A DNA stretch of 64,000 bases from Nocardioides sp. dk884 (GCF_009557055.1 NZ_CP045649.1:1897501-1961500); one strand, 5' to 3'; positions 8,502 through 17,283 are shown, numbered from the stretch's first letter. Program-made: numbers and translations. Notes: generated from the sequence alone by a model not told the origin.

Positions 8502-8918
8502 GTGCGGCTGCTGCTGGTGCGGCATACGGCCGGCGGCGCGGAGTTCTTCTGCGTGCCGACCTCTCGGGGTCTCGACCTGCCGAGCCTGGCCCTTGCACGG
8601 GGCACCACGTCGCTGACAGCCGCCGAGGGGCTCGCCTTGCTCGCGACCACGACGCACGGTAGGGCCGACATCGAGCACCTCTGCGTCGGCTACGTCCGCA
8701 ATGTGGTGCCGCATCCCGATCCGTCCTACCCGCACCCCACACCGTGGGCCCATGTGCCGGTGTTCGAGCCCGCGGGGACGGTCGAGCCCACCTGCGACGG
8801 CACGTGGGTGAGCCTGGACACCGCTCGTTCCGAGCTGTCGGTGCGTCACTGGTGGCCGATCGTCGAGCACCGTCTCGATCCGTCGGCGTCGACCGGCGGT
8901 TGTCCACAGGTGTTCTGA
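8502..8918 (+). CDS. Small hypothetical protein, possibly NUDIX-like
   Basis: A 138-residue protein from a GTG start. It begins with a beta-strand-like MRLLLVRHTAGG and has the stretch GTTSLTAAEGLALLATTTHG where a NUDIX box would lie. The consensus Glu residues of that box are not present, so catalytic activity cannot be claimed. The C-terminal part SLDTARSELSVRHWWPIVEHRL resembles the end of NUDIX-type proteins in related bacteria as I remember them. The upstream 200 bases (8302-8501) hold no gene I can support. Start and family are both uncertain. Confidence 0.45.
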   Translation: MRLLLVRHTAGGAEFFCVPTSRGLDLPSLALARGTTSLTAAEGLALLATTTHGRADIEHLCVGYVRNVVPHPDPSYPHPTPWAHVPVFEPAGTVEPTCDGTWVSLDTARSELSVRHWWPIVEHRLDPSASTGGCPQVF

Positions 8919-8970
8919 CCTGGGAGAACGTCGGCCCGGGACTGTCGGTGGTCGGTGGTTGAGTAGGTCC

Positions 8971-10239
8971 ATGGAAGCACCTCGCCCGCCCCGATCCGGC
9001 CACCCGGTGGCCGTGGCGGTGGCGTGCGTGCACGAGGCCCTCGACGCGGTTGCGGATGCGCCGGTGTGGTCGTTGAGCGAGGCCGAGGCGGGGGCGACGC
9101 TGCTGGATCTGAGCGCTGAGATCGATCGGTTGCAGGAGCTGCGGTTGCGGGTCGCGGCGCACGCTCACAGCGTCGAGGTGGGCGATGCGGTCGGTGCGAC
9201 CAGCACTGCGAACTGGTGGGCGCACCAGTCGCGCCTGACCCGCCCGGAGACCCATCGGTTGATGCGGCTGGCCCGGGCCCTGGACACCGGGCAGCACGAC
9301 GGCGTGCGGGGCGCTTTGGCTGCGGGGCGGATCCACCTGGACCAGGCGCAGGTGATCGTCGACGCGGTCGATGACCTGCCTGCCGATCTGGTTGACGAGG
9401 AGATCCGCGCCCGGGCGGAGGAGTTCCTCCTCGAGCAGGCAGGTGAGCACGATGCGATCACCCTGCGCCGCCTCTCCAAGCGACTCATCGAGGTCGCCGC
9501 CCCCGAGCAGGCCGACGCCGCCGAGGCCGCACGGCTGGAGCGTGAGGAGGCCGCTGCGCGTGCCGCTGCCCGGCTGACGATGTCGGATGATGGGCACGGC
9601 AAGACCCACGGCCGGTTCACGATCCCCACCCACCACGCCGCGATGTTGCGCGCCGCGTTGTTGGCGATCGCCGCACCGAAGCACCAGCACGCCGTGAACG
9701 GCGCCGGCGCTGTGGCAGGTGAGCGGCGGCCGGGTCCTGAGCGGATGGGGCAGGCCTTCTGTGAGTTCTTGGAGCGTTACCCCGCAGACCGTCTCCCCGA
9801 CGCCGGCGGCGTGGCCGCCACCGTCGTGATCACGATGACCCTCGACTCGCTCCTCGGCGGGCTGCGCGCGGCCCACCTCCACACCGGCGAGACCATCTCC
9901 GCCACCGAGGCCCGACGGCTGGCGTGTGAGGCCGGGATCGTGCCGGCCGTCCTCGACGGCCAGGGCCGGCCCCTCGATGTCGGCCGCAAGCGCAGGTTCC
10001 ACACGAAGGCCCACCGCGTCGCCCTCGCGCTGCGCGACGGCGGCTGCACTGCCGAGGGGTGCGACTGGCCGCCCGGCCTGTGCCACGCCCACCACGACGT
10101 TCCGTGGTCGCGCGGCGGTGCGACCAGCGTGGCCAGCGGCCGGCTCCTCTGTCCCCGCCACCACGCCAGAGCCCACGACCCCGCGTACGAGACCAGGACC
10201 CTCTCCGGCGGCAAGCTCACCTTCCACCGACGCTGCTAG
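8971..10239 (+). CDS. DUF222 / 13E12-type HNH endonuclease family protein
   Basis: A 422-residue protein with an N-terminal DUF222 helical region (to about residue 330) and a C-terminal HNH domain. The HNH part has two Cys pairs and the catalytic histidines: CTAEGCDWPPGLCHAHH, then DVPWSRGG, then LLCPRHHARAHD. It is full length, unlike the copy at the left edge. The ATG at 8971 is preferred to an in-frame TTG four codons earlier. No good LexA box precedes it, in contrast to the other copy. HNH proteins of this kind are predicted nucleases; a role in mobility or repair is not demonstrated. Confidence 0.9.
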   Translation: MEAPRPPRSGHPVAVAVACVHEALDAVADAPVWSLSEAEAGATLLDLSAEIDRLQELRLRVAAHAHSVEVGDAVGATSTANWWAHQSRLTRPETHRLMRLARALDTGQHDGVRGALAAGRIHLDQAQVIVDAVDDLPADLVDEEIRARAEEFLLEQAGEHDAITLRRLSKRLIEVAAPEQADAAEAARLEREEAAARAAARLTMSDDGHGKTHGRFTIPTHHAAMLRAALLAIAAPKHQHAVNGAGAVAGERRPGPERMGQAFCEFLERYPADRLPDAGGVAATVVITMTLDSLLGGLRAAHLHTGETISATEARRLACEAGIVPAVLDGQGRPLDVGRKRRFHTKAHRVALALRDGGCTAEGCDWPPGLCHAHHDVPWSRGGATSVASGRLLCPRHHARAHDPAYETRTLSGGKLTFHRRC

Positions 10240-10299
10240 GCCGACCGGCCGCGTCTGGCACCTCCTGCGGTGGTCTTCTGCCGTCTTGCTGTCCGGGGA

Positions 10300-10737
10300 C
10301 TAGGGCTTGTCCGGCCTGATCCGGGCATAGGTCGCGCTGAGCTCCCACTCGACGTCCTCGCGTGCGCGGATCCGGATGCTCTCCTGCCCGGGCTCCAGCC
10401 TGATCAGGACGTCGGTGGTCGCGGAGGTCCCCGCCGAGCAGGAGATCGCGCCGATCCCGGCGTACCGCACGGTGCCCGCCGTCAGGCAGGTCACCGAGAC
10501 GATCACGGCGGACGCCTCCGGCGGCCGCGGCCCCAGCTGCACGGTGCGGGAGCCGCGGTCGCCGACTCCTGTCCCGCTGCCGAGGGCGACGACCCGAGGG
10601 TCGTCCGGCGACGCGACCGGGCCCCTGGTGGACGGTGGGTCGCGGGTGACGCCGGTGTTCGGGTCGATGGCGACCAGGTCGTCGGCCTGCGTGCCTCCTC
10701 CGCCCAGGGGCAGCGCCAGGGCGGCGACCAGGCTCAC
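10300..10737 (-). CDS. Extracytoplasmic part of a sigma-factor-linked membrane protein (second half of a split gene?)
   Basis: A 145-residue frame from a GTG that overlaps the stop of the preceding 51-residue frame (GTGA). It opens with a hydrophobic run LVAALALPLGG and continues as a secreted-looking domain with one pair of Cys residues (VTCLTAG and AISCSAG). Read together with the preceding frame, the two make one standard single-pass protein: short basic cytoplasmic tail, transmembrane helix, external domain. Alone, the hydrophobic run is too short for a helix. It is therefore either the second half of a frameshifted gene or a coupled small gene. Confidence 0.6.
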   Translation of the reverse strand: MSLVAALALPLGGGGTQADDLVAIDPNTGVTRDPPSTRGPVASPDDPRVVALGSGTGVGDRGSRTVQLGPRPPEASAVIVSVTCLTAGTVRYAGIGAISCSAGTSATTDVLIRLEPGQESIRIRAREDVEWELSATYARIRPDKP

Positions 10738-10889
10738 GAGGCCGCGGCGCCGATGACCGCCGCCGCGGCGCGGCGTCGACGCCGGCGGGCGCGCGCCACC
10801 CGGCGCAGGGACACCAGGTCGAGGCGCAGCGGTGGCTCGGTGGCGTCGAGCTCTCGTCGCAGACGGGTCTGCAGGTCTACGTCGGTCAT
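10734..10889 (-). CDS. Short cytoplasmic/TM frame after the sigma factor (first half of a split gene?)
   Basis: A 51-residue frame whose ATG overlaps the sigma-factor stop (ATGA). It has an acidic N-terminus (MTDVDLQTRLRRELDA), a run of Arg residues at about 34-40, and then half of a hydrophobic helix (AAAAVIGAAAS) that is cut by the stop. The remaining half of the helix appears at once in the next frame. The order sigma factor, then single-pass membrane protein, is typical of sigma/anti-sigma or sigma/sensor pairs, but no anti-sigma zinc motif is present. Confidence 0.6.
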   Translation of the reverse strand: MTDVDLQTRLRRELDATEPPLRLDLVSLRRVARARRRRRRAAAAVIGAAAS

Positions 10890-11386
10890 CGTTCCTCCTC
10901 GGAGGTGAGCACGAGCTCGGGCATCAGCCGTCGCAGGGTGGTGAAGGCTCTGCTGGTGTGCGTCTTGACGGTGCTCTCGGAGACGCCGAGGATCGCCGCC
11001 ACCTCGGCGACCGGCAGGTCCTCGAGGAACCGCAGCGCCACCACCGCCCGTTGCGCGGGCGAGAGGTCGTGGAGGGCAGCGACCACGGTGGGGGACAGAT
11101 CGGGGCTCTCGGACTGCACGGTGTCCGGGACGACCTCGGTGGGCGCTTCGCGCCCGTGGCGACGGAGGTGGGAGATGCTGGCGTTGACCACCGCCCGCCG
11201 CGCGTAGGCGTCGACGGTGTCCCTCCGGATCCGCGGCCACGCGAGGAACAGCTTGACCAGCACGGCCTGGACCACGTCCTCGGCGGCGTGCCAGTCGCGG
11301 ACCACGACGTACGACGTGCGCCGCAGCTGCGCGGCACGCGCGATGACGAACTGGTCGAACTCCGCGTCCAGCTGGTGTCGGTCCAT
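10886..11386 (-). CDS. SigE-family (ECF-like) RNA polymerase sigma factor
   Basis: A 166-residue protein with region 2 (DEFDQFVIARAAQL-like start, then RTSYVVVRDWHAAEDVVQAVL, the DAEDxxQ-type helix 2.4) and region 4 (LSPAQRAVVALRFLEDL, then VAEVAAILGVSESTVKTHTSRA, the helix-turn-helix). This is the layout of the SigE group of actinobacterial ECF-like factors. The ATG at 11386 is used because region 2 starts directly after it and a GAGG precedes it. The stop overlaps the start of the small membrane frame downstream, so the three frames form one operon. Confidence 0.9.
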   Translation of the reverse strand: MDRHQLDAEFDQFVIARAAQLRRTSYVVVRDWHAAEDVVQAVLVKLFLAWPRIRRDTVDAYARRAVVNASISHLRRHGREAPTEVVPDTVQSESPDLSPTVVAALHDLSPAQRAVVALRFLEDLPVAEVAAILGVSESTVKTHTSRAFTTLRRLMPELVLTSEEER

Positions 11387-11659
11387 GCTCGTTCCTCTCG
11401 GGCGTCTCACCTCCTCTACGCGCGGGAGGGGGCCGGAGGTCTACACAGCGGTGTCGGCTGCTGCGGGGGTGCCCGAGGCTATCCCGGTGGCTCACGGACG
11501 CGGACGTGATCGGTGGCGAAGGGCGCCAGGTCGTGTTCGTCGAGCGGAGCGCGATCCCCACGCTCGCCCTGACGGTGACGCGGTGCCGCCGGTGCGGTGA
11601 GCCTCGGCCGATGAGGTCCGGGCCGATGAGTTCCGGACGCGGATCCTGCCTGTCCTCCT

Positions 11660-12274
11660 ATGACGCGGATCATCGCCGACATCTCGGTCTCCCTCGACGG
11701 CTTCGTCACCGGGCCCGATCCCGGCCCGGCCAACGGGTTGGGCGACGGCGGGGAGGGGCTGCACACCTGGGCGTTCTCCGAGGACCCGGAGGACGGTCGG
11801 ATCCTGCGCGAGGCGGCGGCCCGGTCCGGCGCCGTGGTGATGGGGCGCCGGCTCTTCGACGTGGTCGACGGGCCGTGGGGCTGGGACGACGAGACCGGGT
11901 ACGGCGCGGGGGAGGCTGCACGGCCCGGGTTCTTCGTGCTCACCGGCTCGGCGCCCGCCGCGGTGAGGCTCACCGACCTCGACTGGACCTTCGTGACCAC
12001 CGGACTCGCCGATGCGGTCGCTGCGGCTCGCCAGCACGCCGAGGCGGAGTCGGCGCGCGCCGGCACGGACCTCGATGTCGTGGTGATGGGCGGCGGTGCC
12101 ACGGTCGCCTCCGCGGTCGACGCCGGCCTTGTCGACGAGCTGACCCTGCACCTGGCGCCCGTGATGCTCGGCTCCGGCACCCCGCTCTTTACTGCCGGGG
12201 CGCCGCGCACGCTGGTGCAGCGCCGCGTCGTACCGACGTCGACGGCGACGCACCTGACGTACGACGTGCGCTGA
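11660..12274 (+). CDS. Dihydrofolate reductase-family protein (RibD C-terminal type)
   Basis: A 204-residue protein of the RibD_C/DHFR-like fold. Visible landmarks are IIADISVSLDGFVTGP at the N-terminus (the SLDG signature), GAVVMGRRLFDVVDG, VVVMGGGATVASAVDAGLVDEL (nucleotide-binding GG and following helix), and PVMLGSGTPLF near the end. Proteins of this type use NADPH; the substrate is unknown because most are stand-alone. No operon partner. Confidence 0.9.
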   Translation: MTRIIADISVSLDGFVTGPDPGPANGLGDGGEGLHTWAFSEDPEDGRILREAAARSGAVVMGRRLFDVVDGPWGWDDETGYGAGEAARPGFFVLTGSAPAAVRLTDLDWTFVTTGLADAVAAARQHAEAESARAGTDLDVVVMGGGATVASAVDAGLVDELTLHLAPVMLGSGTPLFTAGAPRTLVQRRVVPTSTATHLTYDVR

Positions 12275-12406
12275 GCTGCGGGAGGTGGTGTCGGGAGGTG
12301 GGGGCGGCCCCACTACACCCCATGAGGGGAGCCGGGATGCGGCGCAGTTTGGATACATTCAAGTTTCATCTACCCCCACCGGCTGCCCCCAGCCACCCGG
12401 AGAGCC

Positions 12407-12745
12407 ATGCACTTCCATCAGTTCACCGCCGTTCAGCACGGAGACGCCGTGACCCTCGGCGGGGTCATCGACGAGCTCTCCCTCCACGAGCTGCGCACGG
12501 TCTTGGAGCACAAGGTCGGCAAGGGCGCCCTGGTCGTCGACCTCTCCCACGTCGAGTACCTCGCCAGCATCGGGGTCAACGAGCTCGTCGCCGCGCTCCG
12601 TCGCGCACCGAGCGACAGCCCGGTCACCCTGCGAGCGGTCCGCGGATCGATCGCGCAGGTCGTGATGGAGATGAACGGGCTCCCGCACGCGACCGAGCTC
12701 ACGCTGCCCGTCGAGGAGCGCTCCCGCGAGGTCGAGGCGCACTAG
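12407..12745 (+). CDS. STAS-domain protein (anti-sigma-factor antagonist-like)
   Basis: A 112-residue single-domain protein with the STAS pattern: a strand with GGVIDELSLHELRTVL, then LVVDLSHVEYLASIGVNELVAAL. The phosphorylatable Ser/Thr usually sits in the D-L-S-x-V-x-x-h-x-S-x-G motif, and Ser followed by Ile-Gly is present here. It is like SpoIIAA/RsbV-type proteins, which bind anti-sigma kinases. No kinase or sigma gene is adjacent, so its partner is unknown. Confidence 0.8.
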   Translation: MHFHQFTAVQHGDAVTLGGVIDELSLHELRTVLEHKVGKGALVVDLSHVEYLASIGVNELVAALRRAPSDSPVTLRAVRGSIAQVVMEMNGLPHATELTLPVEERSREVEAH

Positions 12746-12831
12746 CCCGCTCCGGCACAGCGGCCGGCTCTCGACCGAACCACCTATACCGGGACGAGTG
12801 CTCGCGGCCCGGGAGTGAGCGGGTGGGCGAT

Positions 12832-13659
12832 CTACGAGGCGGATGGCGCAGCTCGGCCACCCGTGATCTCGACCACCACCTCATCCGGGCTCTGCCCGGA
12901 CCGGATCACGAGGCAGAGCGGGTGTCCCGCGATGCTCTTGCGCCACCCGCAGAACACCGGATCCTCGGCGACGGCCCATTCGTGCCTCTCGGCCAGCGCC
13001 TCGAGCTCGGCGATCTTGGCCGCCGTGGTCGACCCGTCGGTGATGGTCCAGGACCTCGAGACCTGCGCGGGCGAGCGCATGCCGAAGGGGGTGGTGTTGT
13101 CCTGGCTCCAGTCGAAGCGGAGCGCCAGCCCCGGCAGCCGCTCCGCGGCCAGGGGATCGGAGCGCATGGCGGCGTACTCAGGCGTGGACCGCGAGGCGAG
13201 GACCACGTGGCCGACTGCGGCTCCGACGACGGTCAAGGCCATCACGGTGACGAGCACCCCCGTGAGCACGGCATAGCGCGGGGTACGCCGTTCGGCGTGG
13301 CGCCCGGCGCGGGCGTGCCACACGATCGAGACCGCCAGGGGCACCACGAGCGGTGCGGCGGGGGTGTCGAAGTGGGCAGTGAGGAGGGGGGCTGCACACA
13401 CTCCGGCGAGCACGAGCGCCGCCGTCCAGGGCAGGTAGCGGCGGTCGTAGCGTCCAGCCAGGAGCGCAGTGGCCAATCCGCCCAGTGCCCCGATCGCCCA
13501 CGGTCGCAGCCACTCCGCGGCCGCCACCTCGCTGTGGTCGGTGCCGAGGGCGAGGACCAGGAAGACGAACACGGCTCCGTACCCGACCACCACGAGCGCC
13601 AGCGCCGCGTTGAGCGCGCCCCACAGCCGGCGCGCATATTCTCTCGCGTCTGTCGGCAT
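12832..13659 (-). CDS. Membrane protein, unknown function
   Basis: A 275-residue protein with an N-terminal half of about five hydrophobic segments (for example GALNAALALVVVGYGAVF, LPWTAALVLAGVCAAPLL and YAVLTGVLVTVMALTVVG) and a soluble C-terminal half of about 110 residues. The C-terminal part includes LALRFDWSQDNTTPFG and VFCGWRKSIAGHPLCLVIR, with two Cys residues that could form a disulphide outside the cell. The ATG at 13659 places the first helix correctly; a longer frame upstream reads as Arg-rich noise. No family recognised. It is convergent with the STAS gene. Confidence 0.7.
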   Translation of the reverse strand: MPTDAREYARRLWGALNAALALVVVGYGAVFVFLVLALGTDHSEVAAAEWLRPWAIGALGGLATALLAGRYDRRYLPWTAALVLAGVCAAPLLTAHFDTPAAPLVVPLAVSIVWHARAGRHAERRTPRYAVLTGVLVTVMALTVVGAAVGHVVLASRSTPEYAAMRSDPLAAERLPGLALRFDWSQDNTTPFGMRSPAQVSRSWTITDGSTTAAKIAELEALAERHEWAVAEDPVFCGWRKSIAGHPLCLVIRSGQSPDEVVVEITGGRAAPSAS

Positions 13660-13708
13660 GGCGGGGACGCTACGGTCCCGGACGGCTCGAGGACATGAGT
13701 ACGGGCAC

Positions 13709-14707
13709 TCAAGCCCCGGAGGGATCCCGGCGGACCTTCTGCACCAGCACCTCGGACTCGACGGGGGAGAACCCGAGCTCGTCGTTGATCGCGCGCATCC
13801 AGACGTTCGCGTCGTCGCTGCTGGTCCGCACGCGTACCGCCCCGGCGTGGTCTCGTACGGCGAGGAGCGAGGCGACCTTGACCGCCCGGCCGAGGCCCGC
13901 GCCGCGGTGGGCGGTGAGGACGAGGGTCCCCTCGACGTGCGCCGGGCGCGCCGGGTCCGGCCCGACGACCACGCACGTCCAGGCCGCGACCACACCGTCC
14001 GCGGTGACGGCGATCGACTCGACCGGGGTGCGGCCCTGCTGGTGCCACAGGGCCAGCTCGCGCTCGTAGTCCTCGACCGAGACCGGGGTGGGCTCCCAGC
14101 CGAGCTCGCCGTGGGGCGCCTCGGCGTCGACCAGGCCCTTGATCACGCCGACCTGGGCGCGCAGGTCGGCCGGGACGCCGTCGAGATGGGTGGAGACGGT
14201 GGTCCCGGCGGCCACCTCGGCGGGCGCCAGCTCCGCGGTGGCCAGGTCGAGCTCGACCACCGTCTCCGTGGTGGCGCGCGCATAGCCGAGGGGACCGGCG
14301 AACCTCCCGACGAGCGCGTCGATCTCCGTGGCCGTCGGCAGGTAGGCGCTGGCGACGTACCGCTCCGCCCCCGCGGGGCCGGCCTGCTCCGCGGCCCGGG
14401 CGAGCCGCGCGCCGATGCCGCGGCGCTGGTGCGTGGGCAGCACGCAGACGTCGAGCCAGGAGGTGTCCGGGGTGTCGTCGGCGGTCGAGGAGCTGGCGAA
14501 CCCGATCAGGTCATCGCCCTCGAACGCGCCGACGAGCTGGTGGGACCAGCCGTTGTCGGCCTGCCACGCCGCCACTCTGGCGGGCTCGTCGAGCGGCACC
14601 CAGCCCGGCCGGGCGTGCGCGGTCGCCGCGCACTCGACGCGGTAGATATCGGCCACGGCCGATCGGTCGTCCACGGAGAGGGCCCGCAGGTCCAGCGGCA
14701 CGATCAT
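13709..14707 (-). CDS. GNAT N-acetyltransferase, two-domain
   Basis: A 332-residue protein carrying two GNAT-like halves. The N-terminal half has the acetyl-CoA pyrophosphate loop RRGIGARLARAAEQA after WLDVCVLPTHQ (residues about 87-112). The C-terminal half shows a similar arrangement, VLTAHRGAGLGRAVKVASLLAV near residue 275. The start at 14707 (MIVPLDLRAL) is preferred because GGGG lies 6 bases upstream; an ATG four codons earlier has no ribosome site. The substrate is unknown. Confidence 0.85.
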   Translation of the reverse strand: MIVPLDLRALSVDDRSAVADIYRVECAATAHARPGWVPLDEPARVAAWQADNGWSHQLVGAFEGDDLIGFASSSTADDTPDTSWLDVCVLPTHQRRGIGARLARAAEQAGPAGAERYVASAYLPTATEIDALVGRFAGPLGYARATTETVVELDLATAELAPAEVAAGTTVSTHLDGVPADLRAQVGVIKGLVDAEAPHGELGWEPTPVSVEDYERELALWHQQGRTPVESIAVTADGVVAAWTCVVVGPDPARPAHVEGTLVLTAHRGAGLGRAVKVASLLAVRDHAGAVRVRTSSDDANVWMRAINDELGFSPVESEVLVQKVRRDPSGA

Positions 14708-14773
14708 CGAACACCCCATGTCTCGAGCGGAGGCCCTCGAGGCAGGTCCCCGAGCGACGGGCCCGATCCTGCC

Positions 14774-15155
14774 TCACGCGGTGATCTGGATCTCCACGGC
14801 GTACGCGTCATGGTCGGAGAGCCGGTCTCCGTCGTGGAACGCCGGGTGGCGTTGGACGTCGGCGACGGCCCACGCGGCGGGGACCGCGAGGTGATCGATG
14901 CTCAGGAGGTCGTCGATCTGGTGCGGCTGCGTGGCGCTCGTCTTCTCGGCGCTGGTGGTGCCCGTCCACGGCGCCCGGCTGCCGCACGCGTGCCAGGGCA
15001 GGACCGAGGAGCAGACCCGTAGCCCCTCCACCTCAGCCAAGCCGCACGCGTTCGGACACCTCGGTGAGCAGCAGGACGTCGCAGTCCATGGCCTCGAGAA
15101 GGGCGAGGTGGCGGGCGTCCCACCGGCCGGCGAGGTTCCAGGTGCCGATGCGCAT
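14774..15155 (-). pseudogene. Decayed endonuclease/exonuclease/phosphatase-family gene
   Basis: From an ATG at 15155 the frame reads MRIGTWNLAGRWDARHLALL and LLLTEVSERVRLG, the normal start of an endonuclease/exonuclease/phosphatase-family protein, then hits a stop at 15033. A second frame picks up immediately (AEVEGLRVCSSVLPWHACG) and runs to the family C-terminus, PHQIDDLLSIDHLAVPAAW and LSDHDAYAVEI. Both the segment between the two frames and the central part carrying the catalytic Asp-x-Asn (WNH-like) are missing, as far as I recall full-length relatives of about 250 residues. The gene is therefore frameshifted and internally deleted, and should be inactive. Confidence 0.8.
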
Positions 15156-15244
15156 GGACGCAGTGTGGCGGCTCGGGGGCCGAGGCCAGCGGCTTCGTGC
15201 AGATCGCTCCGAGCGGCGTGCGCCACCGCCCCGCAGAACCACGA

Positions 15245-15280
15245 AGGCCGGTCCTCCGCGTCTCCGCGGTGGACCGGCCT
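15245..15280 (-). terminator. Hairpin downstream of tRNA-Pro
   Basis: An inverted repeat AGGCCGGTCC-TC-CGCG, loop TCTC, and the matching CGCG-GT-GGACCGGCCT, beginning 9 bases beyond the 3' end of the tRNA on the minus strand. Stem length and position fit a transcription terminator for the tRNA gene. No long U-tract is present. Confidence 0.7.
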
Positions 15281-15288
15281 CTCGTGTG

Positions 15289-15362
15289 TCGGGCTGACAG
15301 GATTTGAACCTGCGACCCCCTGACCCCCAGTCAGGTGCGCTACCAAGCTGCGCTACAGCCCG
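15289..15362 (-). tRNA. tRNA-Pro, anticodon GGG
   Basis: The minus strand folds into a full cloverleaf. The acceptor arm pairs CGGGCTG with CAGCCCG and is followed by discriminator A. The D arm is GCGC..GCGC, the anticodon stem CCTGA/TCAGG closes a 7-base loop CTGGGGG with anticodon GGG, and the T arm holds GGTTCAAATCC. CCA is not encoded. No disruption is seen, and no att-like duplication of the 3' end occurs nearby. Confidence 0.95.
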
Positions 15363-15471
15363 AACATCCATGACCCGGCGAGGCCGCGTCACGAACCGGG
15401 TGAACCTTACCCCACCCCGCGCCGTACGCCGGAATCGGGCCGGGGCGGTGATGGGCGGCCGTGCCAAGAGT

Positions 15472-15499
15472 GCGTCAACGCGCGTCAAGACCGCGTCAA
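15472..15499 (+). promoter_or_regulatory. Triple GCGTCAA direct repeat upstream of kdpF (candidate KdpE site)
   Basis: Three exact copies of GCGTCAA start at 15472, 15482 and 15493, that is, at 10- and 11-base spacing on one face of the helix. They end 40 bases before the kdpF ATG. Response regulators of the OmpR/KdpE family bind direct repeats with this spacing, and KdpE is encoded at the end of the operon. The assignment is inference from position and spacing; the repeat does not need to resemble the E. coli KdpE site. Confidence 0.6.
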
Positions 15500-15539
15500 G
15501 ATCGGCGTTCGGCGCCTCGCGGAGGTCTTGGCTGAGCGC

Positions 15540-15629
15540 ATGAGTCTTGAGAACGGCCTCCTGATAATCGCGGTCGTCGCTGTGGCGGCGTACCTGCTCG
15601 CGGCCCTGATCCGCCCGGAGCGCTTCTGA
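15540..15629 (+). CDS. kdpF: Potassium-transporting ATPase subunit KdpF
   Basis: A 29-residue single-helix membrane peptide reading MSLENGLLIIAVVAVAAYL followed by LAALIRPERF. The final R-P-E-R-F/K is the usual KdpF ending. Its stop overlaps the kdpA start by one base (TGATG). KdpF stabilises the KdpFABC complex in the inner membrane. It is easily missed because of its length; the position directly in front of kdpA and the characteristic sequence leave little doubt. Confidence 0.93.
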   Translation: MSLENGLLIIAVVAVAAYLLAALIRPERF

Positions 15630-17283
15630 TGTCCGACACCGTCGCAGGAGCACTGCAGCTCGCGTCCCTGGTCGCGTTGCTGGCACTGGTCTATGTGCCG
15701 CTGGGTGACTACATGGCGCGCGTCTACACCGGCTCGACCCACCTGCGGGTGGAGCGAGCCCTCTACCGCCTCAGCGGGGTCGATCCCCGCGCCGAGCAGA
15801 GCCCGAAGGCCTACGCGCTGAGCGTCGTCGCCTTCTCCCTGGTCGGCGTCGTCGTGCTGATGGCGATCCTGATGGGCCAGGCCCACCTGCCGATGAGCCG
15901 CGAGCTCGACGGCATGGGCTGGGCGATGGCGTTCAACACCGCGGCGTCGTTCGTGGCCAACACCAACTGGCAGTCGTACGGCGGGGAGTCGACGCTCGGC
16001 TTCGCGGCCCAGATGGGCGGCCTCGCGGTGCAGAACTTCCTCTCCGCAGCCGTCGGCATGGCGGTCGCGGTGGCGCTGATCCGCGGCTTCGTGCGGGTGC
16101 GGACCGCGACGCTCGGCAACTTCTGGGTCGACCTGACCCGGGGCACCGTGCGGATCCTGCTCCCGCTGGCGTTCCTCGGCGCCGTGCTGCTGATGCTCGG
16201 CGGCGTGGTGCAGAGCTTCTCCGACACCTCGATGAACACCCTCGCCGGCCACGGCCAGGTCCTCACCGGCGGACCGGTGGCCAGCCAGGAGGCGATCAAG
16301 GAGCTCGGCACCAACGGCGGCGGGTTCTTCAACGCCAACTCCGCGCACCCCTTCGAGAACCCCACCGGCGTCACCAACCTGCTCGAGATCTTCTTGATGC
16401 TCCTCATCCCGATCGCGCTGACCCGCACCCTCGGCACGATGCTGGGCAACCGGCGTCAGGGCCTCGCCGTCCTCGGGGCGATGGGCGTGCTGATGGCGGT
16501 CTCGCTGGCCGTGATGACCGCCGGCGAGGCGGGCGCCCGCTCCCAGGCCGCGCAGGCCGCCGGCGCCGCGATGGAGGGCAAGGAGACCCGCTTCGGTGAG
16601 TGGGCCAGCGCCCTGTTCGGCATGGTCTCCACCGGCACCTCGACCGGCGCGGTCAACGCCGCCCACGACTCCTTCACGCCGGTCGGCGGCGGGGGAGCGC
16701 TGGTCAACATGATGCTCGGCGAGATCAGCCCCGGCGGCGTCGGCACCGGCATCTACGGGATCCTGGTGATGGCCATCGTGGCCGTCTTCATCGCCGGGCT
16801 CATGGTGGGGCGCACCCCCGAGCTGTTGGGCAAGAAGATCAGCGCGCGGCAGATGACCTACGTCGCCCTCTACACCCTCACCACCCCGGTGCTGGTGCTG
16901 GTCGGCACCGGAGTGGCGATCTCCCGCGACGACACCCCCGACGCGATGGGCAACGCCGGCGGGCACGGCTTCAGCGAGGTGCTCTACGCCTACACCTCGG
17001 CGGCCAACAACAACGGCAGTGCCTTCGGCGGCCTCACGGTGACCTCGGACTTCTTCCAGATCACCCTCGGCCTGGCCATGCTCCTGGGCCGGCTGGTGCC
17101 GATCGTGTTCGTGCTGCTCCTCGCCGGCTCCCTGGCCGAGCAGGGCAAGGTGCCCGCCACCGCCGGGACGCTGCCCACCCACCGTCCCCTGTTCGTCACC
17201 CTCCTGGTCGGCGTGATCGTGATCCTCACCGGCCTGACCTACTTCCCCGCCCTGTCCCTGGGGCCGATCGCAGAGGCACTCGC

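Noticed and set aside
8372..8662. Short plus-strand frame before the NUDIX-like gene
   Set aside because: Arg/Ala-rich, no ribosome site, overlaps the better-supported frame at 8502.
8881..8960. LexA box upstream of the second DUF222 gene
   Set aside because: The best candidate (TCGACC-N4-GTTGTC) has too many mismatches in both half sites.
15289..15362. Genomic-island attachment site at tRNA-Pro
   Set aside because: No repeat of the tRNA 3' end and no integrase gene were seen on either side within the window.
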